From Scalesia atractyloides (Eukaryota; Streptophyta; Magnoliopsida; Asterales; Asteraceae), in NCBI GenBank assembly GCA_947069175.1, contig CAMTDV010000002.1:8907054-8971053 (forward strand): DNA of 64,000 nucleotides, read 5' to 3'. How positions within the stretch are numbered: position 1 is the stretch's first letter; each line of letters opens with the position of its first letter. Made by a program: the position numbers and the translations under genes. Positions 36,025 to 47,871 of this stretch are shown here, piece by piece. The notes beneath the pieces were generated by a model. That model was not told where the DNA came from and did not search any database. It saw only the letters and a program-made list of their open reading frames with translations.

Positions 36025-37983
36025 TGTAACACCCATTTTAAAATAAACAGAAAGTAAAAGATAAGGTTTTGTGTTTCATAATATTCCATGAAATAACCCA
36101 CAATTTAGTTTAAACATTTAAAGTTTACCAAAACATATAAGTTTTTGTTTTACAAAAGATTTAAAATAGCATGCGGAAGCTAAGTTCTTCATTTGTGTTC
36201 GATTCTTCTTGTTGCTTGATCTTCATTCTTAAACTCCTTAGCAATCACCTATGTAACAACATTTATCATTTACATTAGTTATATTCAATGTATAACATAT
36301 TTAGATAAACATATATATATACACACATATATATACACATATATATATATATATATATCCCAATGACAACATAAAATTTTCGTTTCAGTACCCGCCGTAA
36401 GCTACGGTTAAGGACCGTAGCTTATGGTGCACATCTTCTGTCTGAAACAGCCATTCATAACCGACCGTAGCTTACGCTGCAGCCCAGCTGCAGATTTTTG
36501 CACTTTTGTTCCTTTACGAAAACGTCCGTAACTTTTTCGTTATAAGTCCGATTAACCTCAAATTTGTTTCGATGTAATCGTAAACTGATTCTCCTCATTT
36601 TAGATTTAATCATATCATTCAAGTAGTGAATTTCTCACACTTTATATCAACGACAAAAAATTTATTCATGTAGTTATCTGACCCGTTAACTCGTTTAACC
36701 ATGTTTCTTCATTCACGTAATGAAAATCAGTCTCCTGGTGGAAACTCAACTCTCATATAAGTTCGCTAACTCAAATTTACGCATCCGTCACTAGGATTGC
36801 GTCTTTGCGATGTCTTCATACCTTCTTTTACATTATATTTTTCTTTTTTACCCGTTTGGCTATTTTAACCAAACAAGAAACCTCTTATTAACCGTATTAT
36901 TAATTTACGGTTTACGACCTGCGTTCCCATTACCCGGTTTACGCGTTATCATAACTTTGGTTAATTAAGTGAATTCCATCACTTACTGCTAGTACGAATT
37001 ATGTTCAAGCTCTAATTTCTCGTCTGATTCATTCATACGAAATCCATCACTTAAGAATGTCCCAGATTTTCTTTTAGGTATTACTTCATTTATTATCATA
37101 CTAACGATCAAGTATATCAATGAAACCATACAAGGTGTAAAACCACTTACCTCAAAGCTTTCCCTTCAACCGCGCGTCTACTTCAGCTTTGGCACTAGAT
37201 ACTTCACCCAATTTGCCTATAAAGTTCAATCCAAATTTACCATGTAGAACTCATAGCATGACATATGACATGAATCTGTCAAAATCCCATTTATAAGTTC
37301 TCTACCATGATTCTCTTTATCCTTTTTAACAATTTATTTTCATTTAGGCATTATATCAAACACCTTATAGACATTAATCTTTACATCGAGCCTATTTGGT
37401 TCCTATTTCTTGAATTTATCAAATTTTCAAGATCATATGAGTTTAGTGTGATTAGTATGCCCAATTTAACATCTAAAATTCATTATTCTCATATTATTTA
37501 CATCGACTCCAACTTCACAACTCACGTATTCAACACATTTACTTAAACCCACTCATATCATAGAGTTTGACAACTACTCCTCATCTTGGTTTATTCAAAA
37601 GCATGTATTTTACTCTTAATCCACTTTAATTACTACATCTTATGCATGAATTATAGTTTTAAGAACCCAATAAATCTTTATAAAATCATCAAACATCAAA
37701 TTTAACATACCTCATGATCTATTTACTAGATGATCACTAAAATTGGTTCATTCAAGTACTCAGACTCAATTCCTCTTCCAATTTTGACCAATTTGATGAA
37801 TGTAGGGTTTTGGGTATTCTTCTTGCTCTGGTCGTTCAACTAAAACACACACAAGTGTGTGTTTTAAATTTTGTTTTTCTTTTATATAAAATATAGTTCT
37901 CCTATTGACTATTTTGGTCCCTTAAGTTTTGTTCTTTTTAAAAGGATCACAATTTATAATTTTGTTAGTTATTACCTATTGCC

Positions 37984-38045
<62 letters not shown>

Positions 38046-38059
38046 TCTGGGACGTTACA
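36025..38059 (-). repeat. 3' LTR of element 2
   Basis: 2,035 bp. Contains CCGTAAGCTACGG (36395-36407) and related palindromes at 36415 and 36465, and a long (TA)n tract at 37987-38041. Polypurine tract (minus AAGGAGGGTGGAAT) at 38060-38073. Confidence 0.88.
37987..38041. repeat. (TA)n microsatellite
   Basis: About 27 TA units near the LTR end. The corresponding tract in the other LTR (about 47838-47868) is much shorter. Confidence 0.95.
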
Positions 38060-39081
38060 ATTCCACCCTCCTTAAAAAGGGTTTCGTCCCCGAAACTCGT
38101 GCACGCACCAAATAGCGAGGGGTAGAGTCGTTTCATTTCTTCTTCGGGTTCCCACGTAGTGTCCGATCCTTTCCGATGTTCCCATTTGACCTTCACTTGG
38201 TTGATCTTTTTGTTCCTCAATCTTTTTACATTTCGATCAAGGATTTGAATTGGTTTAGCTATGTAGTTAAGCTTGTTGTCAACTTCAACATCACTATATA
38301 GTACATATGCTATTTCGTCCGCCAAACATTTGCGGAGGTGTGATACATGGAAGGTGTTATGTATTCCATTTAATTCATCTGGAAGTTCTAGTTGGTAAGC
38401 TACTTTCCCAACCCGACTAATAACCTTAAATGGTCCGATAAATCGGTGACTCAGTTTACCCCTTTTTCTAAATCGAATGATCCCCTTCCACGGTGATACT
38501 TTTAACATGAATCTATCGCCTACTTGGAATTCGATAGGTCTCTGTCTTTTATCCGCATAGGACTCTTGTCGATCTTGGGCAGCCTTTAGATGGGCTCTTA
38601 CTGTGTCAATCTTTTCGTTTGTAACTCTAACCACATCTTTCTGGGCGAGTTCTCTTGGTCCTACTTCACCCCAACAAACCGGGGTTCGACACTCTCGGCC
38701 GTAAAGCATCTCATAAGGCGTCATACCAATGCTTGAATGATAGCTGTTGTTGTAGGAAAATTCAACCAGCGGTACATAGGCATCCCAACTACCTCCGAAG
38801 TCAATAATACATGCTCGAAGCATATCTTCCAATGTTTGAATGGTTCTTTCACTTTGCCCGTTTGTTTGAAGGTGATATGCTGTACTAACTAATAGCTTAG
38901 TACCCATCTGTTTTTGAAATTCTTGCCAAAATTTTGAAGTGAATCTAGTTTTCTCTGTCAGACACGATGGATACGGGCACTCGATGACGTGCGACAATTT
39001 CGTTTATATACACTTCTGTTATCTTTTCGGAAGTATAAGTTTCACGAACGGGAATAAAATGAGCACTCTTAGTTAATCTGT

Positions 39082-39112
<31 letters not shown>
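39082..39112 (-). repeat. Trinucleotide expansion encoding a valine run in integrase
   Basis: Plus-strand (CTA)n of about ten units reads GTA/GTT valine codons on the minus strand, between YDAIW and DRLTKSAHF. The matching place in element 1 has only V-I-V. Confidence 0.9.
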
Positions 39113-39493
39113 CCAAATGGCGTCATAACCTCGTGCCGTTCTCGGCAACTTAGTCAACAAGTCCATAGTGATATGTTCCCATTTCCAAACCGGTATGTCT
39201 AACGGTTGTAGTTTTCCATATAGCTTTTGATGTTCTGCCTTTACTTGTAAACAATTTAGGCACTTTTCAACGTACTTCGCCACATTTCTTTTCATCCCAG
39301 GCCACCAATAATTTCGTTTCAAGTCTAAGTACATTTTGGTCGCTCCCGGGTGAATTGAATAACGCGCCTTATGGGCTTCGTTAAGTAAGAGCTCCTTAAC
39401 ACCACACGTGTTTGGAACCCATATTCTACCTAATCGATATTTTAATCCGTTATCTCCATCCACTAAATTTTTTACTTGTCCCTTCACTCGTTC

Positions 39494-39788
39494 TTTTCTT
39501 AAATTTTCTTCTTTTACTGCTTCAATTTGGGCTTCTCGGATTAGTTCAAGCAAACCTGAAGTTACCACCAATTGCATCGACCGTACTCGGATAGGAGTGT
39601 ATCCTTCCTTTCGACTAAGGGCATCGACCACCACGTTGGCTTTTCTTAAATTTTCTTCTTTTTACTGCTTCAATTTGGGCTTCTCGGATTCGTTCAAGCA
39701 AACCCGAAGTTACCACCAATTGCATCGACCGTACTCGGATAGGAGTGTATCCTTCCTTTCGACTAAGGGCATCGACCACTACGTTGGC
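39494..39788 (-). repeat. 147-bp tandem duplication in pol
   Basis: 39494-39640 and 39641-39788 are near-identical and share TTTTC at the junctions. The second unit has an extra T that shifts the frame. It duplicates the RNase H end (DALSRKE) and the linker to integrase. Confidence 0.9.
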
Positions 39789-41613
39789 TTTTCCCGGGTG
39801 GTAATGTATTTCGCAATCATAGTCTTTCACTGTTTCTAACCAACGTCTTTGCCTCATATTTAATTCCTTTTGATCGAAGAAATACTTCAAACTCTTATGA
39901 TCAGCGAAAATAATGCACTTCGTCCCTTTATAGGTAATGCCTCCAAATCTTTAAGGCGAATATCACTGCCGCCAATTCGAGGTCGTGAGTCGGATACTTC
40001 TTTTCGTGATCTTTCAATTGTCTCGAGGCATAAGCAATTACCTTACCTCGTTGCATGAGTACACATCCAAGACCTAGGTGTGAGGCATCTGAGTATACTA
40101 CCAAATCGTCGGTGCCATCTTGCAAGGTCAATACTGGTGCACTGGTCAACTTTTCTTTGAGCACATGAAACGCCTTATTCTGTTCGTCGCTCCAGACGAA
40201 CTTTTCATTCTTATGAGTTAATTTGGTTAATGGTGAGGCAATCTTGGAGAAGTATTGAATAAATCTCCTGTAATAGCCCGCAAGTCCTAAAAAGCTCATA
40301 ATTTCCGAAGGGTTTTTCGGAGGGTTCCACTTCGACACTGCTTCAATCTTGGATGGATCAACTAATATTCCGTTGGCGCTAATGACATGCCCTAGGAATT
40401 GCACTTCCCGGAGCCAGAAGGCGCATTTTGAAAACTTAGCATAAAGTTTTTCCCGTCTCAATGTTTTTAATACTTCTTGCAAATGATGAGCGTGGTCTGT
40501 CTCACTTTTTGAATATACTAAAATGTCTTCGATAAACACTATCACCGACTTATCAAGCATTGGTTTGCAAACCCGATTCATAAGATCCATAAAAGCCGCG
40601 GGTGCATTCGTTAGTCCGAAGGACATTACTAGAAATTCGTAGTGTCCGTATCGTGTACGGAACGCTGTTTTCGGCACATCTTCTTCCTTTACCCTCAGTT
40701 GGTGATAACCTGACCTTAAGTCAATTTTTGAAAACCAACTCGCCCCTTGTAGTTGGTCAAATAAATCATCAATTCTCAGAAGTGGGTATCTATTCTTTAC
40801 AGTAAGTTTGTTCAGCTCGCGATAATCGATACACATACGCATGGTCCCGTAATTCTTCTTCACGAATAATACCAGTGCTCCCCAAGGGGAGACACTTGGC
40901 CGAATAAATCTCTTATCTAGTAATTCTTGTAAGTGCGACATTAGTTCTTGAAGTTCCGATGGTGCTAACCTATACGGTGCCCTAGCCACCGGTTTCGCAT
41001 CCGGAACTAATTCAATTCCGAACTCTATCTCACGCTCAGGTGGTACCCCTGGTAAATCTTCCTGGTATACATCCTTAAAATCTCCTACCATGGGTATGTT
41101 TTCAATTTTTGGCAGCTCTTTTTCTGCATCACGCACATACGTAAGATATGCCTTGCAGCCATGTTGAATGAGTCTTTGGACTTTCATTATTGAGCACATC
41201 TTTGGGTTGCCGCTCTTTTCTTCGTAGATAGTGATATGCCTCCCGCTCGGAGAGGTTAGTTGTATCTCCTTGCGAAAACACATTACTTTGGCGTGGTAAC
41301 GGAACAACCAATCCATCCCAATCACTACATGAAATTCCCCCATCGACATGTGTATCAAGTCTACTAAGTAATCCTCTCCATCAACGTTCATTTCGTAATC
41401 CCGACATATATCACAAAAAACAATTCTATTATTATTACCTACTTCTACTTCCATTGGGATAGGTAATTTCGTTAATGTAAATGAAGGATGTTGAATAAAT
41501 CTATGTGAAACAAAAGATTTATTTGCACCCGTATCAAACAAAATGCGTGCAAGAATATTATTTACGGTAAATGTACCTGAAACCACGTTGGATTCGATCT
41601 TAGCCTCGGCCAC

Positions 41614-42689
41614 AGTTATTTGGAAGGATCTTGCTTTCGCTCTTAGAACTCCGTTTTTGTCTCAGGTATCACCTTCTTTTCTGCCAATTCTGGGCATTCA
41701 GATTTCTTGTGACACGGTTGGTAACATTTGTAGCATGCCGACACCTTGCCAGGGAAAATTGAAGCTGCATGTCCTTTTTTACCGCATATAATACACGGGT
41801 TGTCTTTAAAATAGCATTCACCCCGATGGCCACAACCGCACGTCTTGCAGTTAGGTGATCCCCCTTTTGCACTTGTTTTCTTTGAGGATTCGGTTATCTT
41901 TGGTTTCTTTGTGGGACTTGGGTTTGCATCTAACCCCCTCCTTTCAACCCTTTCAACTTGTTTCCTCAGCTCAATTTCACGCTCCCGTGCAGCATTGATA
42001 ATCTCTGTGAGATTCTTATAATTTGAGGGAGTCATAAACTCCCTATACTCTGCACTCAACATATTGTGGTAGTGATATACCTTTTGTTCTTCATTTTTTA
42101 CCACTCATCACTAAACCTCAACTTATCAAGGAATATTCCTGTGATCTTGTCGATCGTTTCACCCTTATCCTCAAATGCATAAATTCTTCCTTTATCTTGT
42201 TGATCACAGCCCTTGGGCTGTGGTGTTTGAGGAAAGGTTCCTTAAATTCTTCCCAGGTCATAGCTCACGTAGCCTCAACCCCTTGTTCATTCTTAAGATT
42301 ATTCCACCAATCCTTAGCTTGGCCTCTTAGTTGACCAGTTCCGTAGACTACAAAATCGTTGGTATCACAGTGCGTTCATTCAAAGATACCCTCCATATCA
42401 CTTATCCATCTTTGACAAGCGATTGGGTCAACTTCTCCGTTATAAATTGGGGGTTTGCATGCCATGTCATAAGGACAAGCTTTCTTCTCTTTGCTTTTGT
42501 TCCTTTCTTAATTAAGAATTTTTTTCAGTTCGTTGATTCTTTCCTAAACCGTCGTGAGTATTGTGGTTTGTAGCCTTTCCATGAATCCTGGTAGGCTGGT
42601 TTCAAGAGCTTTTCCGACTTCTTCGGGAATCTTTCTCATATCTCTTCAGTCATGAGGGATACCGTATCATCGCCGGTTCTACTCGACAT
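41614..42689 (-). pseudogene. gag: gag of element 2, broken
   Basis: Start MSSRTGDDTVSLMTEEI at 42689 is followed by an in-frame TGA. Gag-like reading continues across several frames. The best open part (42104-41643) has EYREFMTPSNYKNLTEIINA and then the zinc-binding region: CIICGKKGHAASIF lacks its last cysteine and CYKCYQPCHKKSEC keeps CX2CX4HX4C. A weak CKTCGCGHRGEC precedes them. Confidence 0.82.
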
Positions 42690-42987
42690 CCCTTACTGAA
42701 ATGTTTATAATAATTGATAAATAACGTGTTTAATCATCTCCGTATCATCGTATGATGATTTGTTCTCATCATTTAATAATGTACGAGGTGCATCTTTCTT
42801 CTTTGATTTGGTCAATTATACAACATGGATTGACCATTCATACTTAATGCATTTTCCGGGTATAATTACACTCCTCCCATATACTTTGCTCCATTTCTTT
42901 CATTAAATATTTTATTAAGGTTTATTTCATAACCATTCTTACCGGTGTCTTGATCAAGCTTCGAACCGAACACATTCTTTAACCTTA

Positions 42988-43001
42988 GGCTCTGATTACC
43001 A
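42988..43001 (-). promoter_or_regulatory. Primer-binding site of element 2 (variant)
   Basis: Minus strand TGGTAATCAGAGCC: the usual initiator tRNA-Met match TGGTATCAGAGCC with one inserted A, three bases from the LTR. Confidence 0.75.
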
Positions 43002-44337
43002 AATTGTAACACCCATTTTTAAATAAACATAAAGTAAAAGATAAGGTTTTGTGTTTCATAATATTCCATGAAATAACCCACATTTTAATTTAAACATTTA
43101 AAGTTTACCAAAACATATAAGTTATTGTTTTACAAAAGATTTAAAATAGCATGCGGAAGCTAAGTTCTTCATTTGTGTTCGGTTCTTCTTGTTGCTTGAT
43201 CTTCATTCTTAAACTCCTTAGCAATCACCTATGCAACAACATTTATCATTTACATTAGTTATATTCAATGTATAACATATTTAGATAAACATATATATAT
43301 ATATATATATATATATCCCAATGACAACCTAAAATTTTTGTTTCAATACCCACCGTAAGCTACGGTTTATATATATATATATATCCCAATGACAACCTAA
43401 AATTTTTGTTTCAATACCCGCCGTAAGCTACGGTTAAGGACCGTAGCTTACGGTGCACATTTCTGTCCGAAATAGCCATTCATAACAGTAAGCTACGGTT
43501 AAGAACCAAAGCTTACGCTGCAGCCCAGCTGCAGATTTTTGCACTTTTGTTCCTTTACGAAAACGTCCGTAACTTTTTCGTTATAAGTTCGATTAACCTC
43601 AAATGTGTTTCAATGTAATCGTAAACTGATTCTCCTCATTTTGGATTTAATCATATCATTCAAGTAGTGAATTTCTCACACTTTATATCAATGACATGAA
43701 ATTTATTCATGTAGTTATTTGACCCGTTAACTCGTTTAACCATGTTTCTTCATTCACATAATGAAAATCAGTCTCCTGGTGGAAACTCAACTCTCATATA
43801 AGTTCGCTAACTCAAATTTACGCATCCTCACTAGGCTTGCGTCTTTGCGATGTCTTCATACCTTCTTTAACATTATATTTTTCTTTTTTACCTGTTTGGC
43901 TATTTTAACTAAACAAGAAACCTCTTATCAACCGTATTATTAATTTACGGTTTACGACCTGCGTTCCCATTATCCGGTTTACGTGTTATCATAACTTTGG
44001 TTAATTAAGTGAATTCCATCACTTACTGCTAGTACGAATTATGTTCAAGCTCTAATTTCTCGTCTGACTCATTCATACAAAATCCATCGCTTAAGAATGT
44101 CCCAGATTTTCTTTTAGGTATTACTTCATTTATTATCATACTAACGATTGTAACATTTGTAAAAAATCGGGTCTCCAAAACCCGCTCCGTTTTGTAATCA
44201 AGTACCAAGTTATGAAAGTGCATTAATTATTTATGGTTATTTTGAGTTAAAACGTTACATAATTAATAAATGAACTAAACTATAAAAATCATATTTGATA
44301 AAAAGTTAAAATAAAACAAATAAAAAATAAGTGAAGC

Positions 44338-44413
44338 TGCCGGGACTCGAACCCGGGTCAGCTGAGTCGCCCCAAGACTTAACATCCATTCCCCAAACCG
44401 CTCCGCCACAATG
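44338..44413 (-). other. tRNA-like segment 1 (minus strand)
   Basis: Minus strand: A-box TGGCGGAGCGG (44398-44408) and a perfect B-box GGTTCGAGTCC (44343-44353). The latter sits in a complete T-arm: stem CCGGG/CCCGG around a seven-base loop. About 55 bp between boxes suits a class II (long variable arm) tRNA. No full acceptor stem pairs, so probably not a working tRNA. Confidence 0.6.
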
Positions 44414-45261
44414 TGTTTTCTGTTAACACTAGGAAAACAATTGGAACTTATACACAAACTCAACTTAACCGATGATGCCATCTGAATAACGGTAATCGGC
44501 AAACCAATCGCCAAATCGTTGTGAATTCATTTGGTTCAGTTATAACCGATGTGTGACGGTTTCTAATTAAGCCAGAATTGATTAAACTTTAAGCCTTATC
44601 ATTTCGGCTTTTGAAACCGAAAACTTCATCAAGTTCTGATTTAATTCGAGCTCCAGTTCATTTACACGATTCAGAACTATCACAACAATACTCAATTTCA
44701 TTTTCGTCGCGTTTCTGAACCGTAAGATTTTCTGAATCAGTTCGCCGGAAAATTCCTGCAAGTCACCGGAAAACCGGGACTCACATTCTCACGGTAATTC
44801 CTTCGACTCTTTTTGTTTAAAACATGTGATTAGTCAGTCTCTAACACAACTCCATCATCAGAATCGATCCTAGCCAACGTTTATCGGAAATCTTATCTTC
44901 ACCGGAAAGTTTCTGAGACTGCCGGAATCCAACTGTGAACTGGTATGATATCCAAAACTTCTTTTAAACCTTGTTTAAGTGACACAACTTTATGAGTAAT
45001 CGATCAACGCTGTTAATTGGTTCAACAGTCGGAGTTCATTTCCAGTACCGACGAACCTCCGCCGGAGTTCAGTGAATAACATCAATCGGTATATTCTGTT
45101 CCTTAAACTTTCTCCATTCTTTACTTTTGAGTTACTGTTGATGTCGGAGAACTTGTAAATCACAAATCAATCATAATCAGTCGAGTTATGTTGCCTGTGT
45201 AATCGGTGAAGAAGATGAAGTTATAACAGAATATAAGAGTAATTAAAATCCGGATTATAAA

Positions 45262-45345
45262 CGGGTTAGACACACAGTCCAGCGGTGGACTGTGTGCAAA
45301 TTTCACATACACGTCCCGAGTTCGATCCTTGCTACGCGCACGCTT
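45262..45345 (+). other. tRNA-like segment 2
   Basis: Begins CGGGTTAG, then an 11-bp perfect hairpin CACACAGTCCA/TGGACTGTGTG with loop GCGG (45271-45296), whose core resembles a D-arm. A B-box-like GAGTTCGATCC follows at 45318-45328. Confidence 0.5.
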
Positions 45346-45430
45346 TGTGTAATAACATTCCTTTTTAATCATGAACTATCCCGGGTTAAAACAGGTAGTT
45401 GTTAAGTATAATAAAAACCAAGAATATAAC

Positions 45431-45510
45431 CGGGTTAGACACACAGTCCAGCGGTGGACTGTGTGCAAAATGAACTTCACGTCGCGCGTTCGAATCTTGT
45501 CACGAGCACC
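45431..45510 (+). other. tRNA-like segment 3
   Basis: Same layout 169 bp downstream: CGGGTTAG, the identical 26-base hairpin (45440-45465), B-box-like GCGTTCGAATC (45486-45496). Confidence 0.5.
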
Positions 45511-45600
45511 GGTCCAGTTGAATTAAAACGTTTTTGTAAATAAAGGAATTTTCGGTTAATTCAAATAAGTATATAATTATAATTAAAACTGAGTTTATAA

Positions 45601-45680
45601 CGGGTTAGTCACGTAGCTCAGTTGGTAGAGCTACGTGCACGTGAACGGAAGGTCGCCGGTTCGAATCCCGCCCGGCGCAG
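45601..45680 (+). other. tRNA-like segment 4
   Basis: 170 bp further: CGGGTTAG, then CACGTAGCTC/GAGCTACGTG (45610-45637) around AGTTGGTA, a textbook D-loop, and a perfect B-box GGTTCGAATCC (45658-45668). The best tRNA match of the array. Acceptor stem ends do not pair convincingly. Confidence 0.6.
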
Positions 45681-46244
45681 AAATATCCGCTGACCGAACC
45701 GGTCAACGGTCAACGGTCAACAGTAAAAAAAATAATATTTTTTTATATATATTTATTTATTTAATTTAATTTAAAAATCAATTAAAAATACTTAAAAATA
45801 GCACTTTTAAAGATAGAAAATATCCATAAACTCATAAAAAAAATATATCTAAAAATTTCATTAAAATCCTTAATAACCTCCATCCATTTAATATATTTTC
45901 CCATTATTATTTAGGTTAGTACTCCTCGTCGACTCGCTCATCTAAATCGTGCGCATCTCACCATCTCCAATTCAACGCACCCAATGTGAGTGAACCTTTC
46001 AAATTCCCCGTTTTAATCACGATTTTGGGGTGTATCATGTGTCTTTGTTTATTTACATATTATAACGAAACTATTGTGCATACATCATATCATGACATGT
46101 GTATTAGTTTGTTGCTGTTAAGTAGTTATTATTGGATGCAAATCATTATTACAGTACATGCATTTGCCGAGGCCGCAGCTCCCCATCCATGAGGTTGAGC
46201 TTGTTCCCCATTTTATTATGCGGTTGAACTGTGGCGTGCCCGCA

Positions 46245-46475
46245 CGATCGGCTCCGTTTGATTGAGCCTTGATCGGTCATTTCATTTTACATTTCAATAC
46301 ATGCAATACGATCGGCTCCGTTTGATTGAGCCTTAATCGCACAGTTCAATTTACATTTCCAGTTCATGCAATACGATCGGCTCCGTTTGATTGAGCCTTG
46401 ATCGCACAGTTCAATTTACATTTCCAGTTCATGCAATACGATCGGCTCCGTTTGATTGAGCCTTGATCGCACAGT
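46245..46475 (+). repeat. 65-bp tandem repeat, four units, with hairpin
   Basis: CGATCGGCTCC starts at 46245, 46309, 46374 and 46439. Each unit has CGATCGGCTC and GAGCCTTGATCG, able to pair as a bulged stem. Confidence 0.85.
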
Positions 46476-47833
46476 TCATTTATGTTAGTTATCGTATGTT
46501 ATTGGTATATTCATGTATGCTATCAAGTGTTATTGTATGTTATAATTGTAACTGCTATTTGCCAATGCTTGATTACTTACATTTGCTCTTTTATGATTAT
46601 GCACAATATTTTATTGATAAACTAACCATAAAATCATTATCAAATGTTTATCTAATGAGGTTCACTCGCCAACTTATGTTGACCCAAAAACTACCATTTT
46701 ACACATGATACAGGTGAACCAGCAGCAGCTAGGAACACATAGGGCCTGGACTAGAAGAATAAATCGATTTAGTTCTTGGATTGTTACCTTTTGATTATTT
46801 CCTTTGTATTGAATGAACATGTTTGGATGTTTGAAAAATGTAACTTTGACTTCATTAATTATGAAACATAATAGTAAATGTCATGTGCTTTGGTGATAAC
46901 CCAATTATGCCCCGACTCTTATTTCCGCTGCGGGTCGGGGTGTGACAACGATCAAGTATATCAATGAAACCATACAAGGTGTAAAACCACGTACCTCAAA
47001 GCTTTCCCTTCAACCGCGCGTCTACTTCAGCTTTGGCACTAGATGCTTCACCCAATTTGCCTATAAAGTTCAATCCGAATTTACCATTTAGAACTCATAG
47101 CATGACATATGACATGAATCTGTCAAAATCCCATTTATAAGTTCTCTATCATGCTTCTCTTTATCCCTTTTAACAATTTATTTTCATTTAGGCATTATAT
47201 CAAACACCTTATAGACATTAATCTTTACATCGAGCCTATTTGGTTCCTATTTCTTGAATTTATCAAAGTTTCAAGATCATATGAGTTTAGTGTGATTAGT
47301 ATGCCCAATTTAACATCTAAAATTCATTATTCTCATGTTATTTACATCGACTCCAACATCACAACTCACGTATTCAACACATTTACTTAAAGCCACACAT
47401 ATCATAGAGTTTGACAACTACTCCTCATCTTGGTTTATTCAAAAGTATATATTTTACTCTTAATCCACTTTAATTTCTACATCTTATGCAGGAATTATAG
47501 TTTCAAGAACCCAATAAATCTTTATAACATCATCAAACATCAAATTTAACATACCTCATGATCTCTTTGACTAGATGATCACTAAAATTGATTCATGCAA
47601 GTACTCAGACTCAATTCCTCTTCCAATTTTGACCAATTTGACGAATGTAGGGTTTTGGGTATTCTTCTTGCTCTGGTCGTTCAACTAAAACACACACAAG
47701 TGTGTGTTTTAAATTTTGTTTTTCTTTTATATAAAACATAGTTCTCCTATTGACTATTTTGGTCCCTTAAGTTTTGTTCTTTATAAAAGGATCACAATTT
47801 ATAATTTTGATTGCCAACTAGGTTAAATATCCC

Positions 47834-47871
<38 letters not shown>

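Larger units (their letters stand above)
38074..41613 (-). pseudogene. pol: pol of element 2: protease, RT, RNase H, integrase, chromodomain
   Basis: Starts within MAEAKIESNVVSGTF; protease ILFDTGANKSFV and VVIGMDW. RT has DKRFIRPSVSPWGALVLFVKK; its catalytic box reads FIEDILVYS (E at 40528-40530) where FIDD is expected. RNase H LVVYSDASHLGLG reads to KIWRHYL, then a frameshift near 39928. DALSRKEGYTP occurs twice through a 147-bp duplication. Integrase: HPGATKMYLDLKRNYWWPGM, CLNCLQVK and MDLLTKLP, then a valine run. A frameshift near 38970 precedes TRFTSKFWQEF and TNGQSERTIQT. The chromodomain-like end is AKPIQILDRNVKRLR...VKVKWEHRKGSDTTWEPEEE. The last open frame runs on into the LTR. Inactive. 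Confidence 0.92.
44149..46947 (+). mobile_element. Solo LTR (2.8 kb) carrying tRNA-like segments
   Basis: Starts TGTAACATTTGT and ends GGGGTGTGACA, with exact target duplications ACGAT at 44144-44148 and 46948-46952. Removing it restores the sequence of the other LTR (ACTAACGATCAAG). No coding domain. Contents: one class-II-like tRNA-like segment on the minus strand, three on the plus strand, a TATA-like AT stretch near 45735-45780 and a 65-bp tandem repeat. The strand given is inferred from this layout. Confidence 0.85.

Noticed and set aside
37307..37546. 79-codon frame also present at 47151-47390
   Set aside because: Both copies lie at the same place in the two LTRs of element 2; conservation reflects LTR identity, not a gene.
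44338..44413. A functional tRNA gene
   Set aside because: T-arm and A/B boxes are good but the acceptor ends do not pair and the anticodon arm is unconvincing; kept as tRNA-like.
45601..45680. A functional tRNA gene on the plus strand
   Set aside because: The stem beyond the D-arm replaces the acceptor strand and no anticodon arm fits; kept as tRNA-like.
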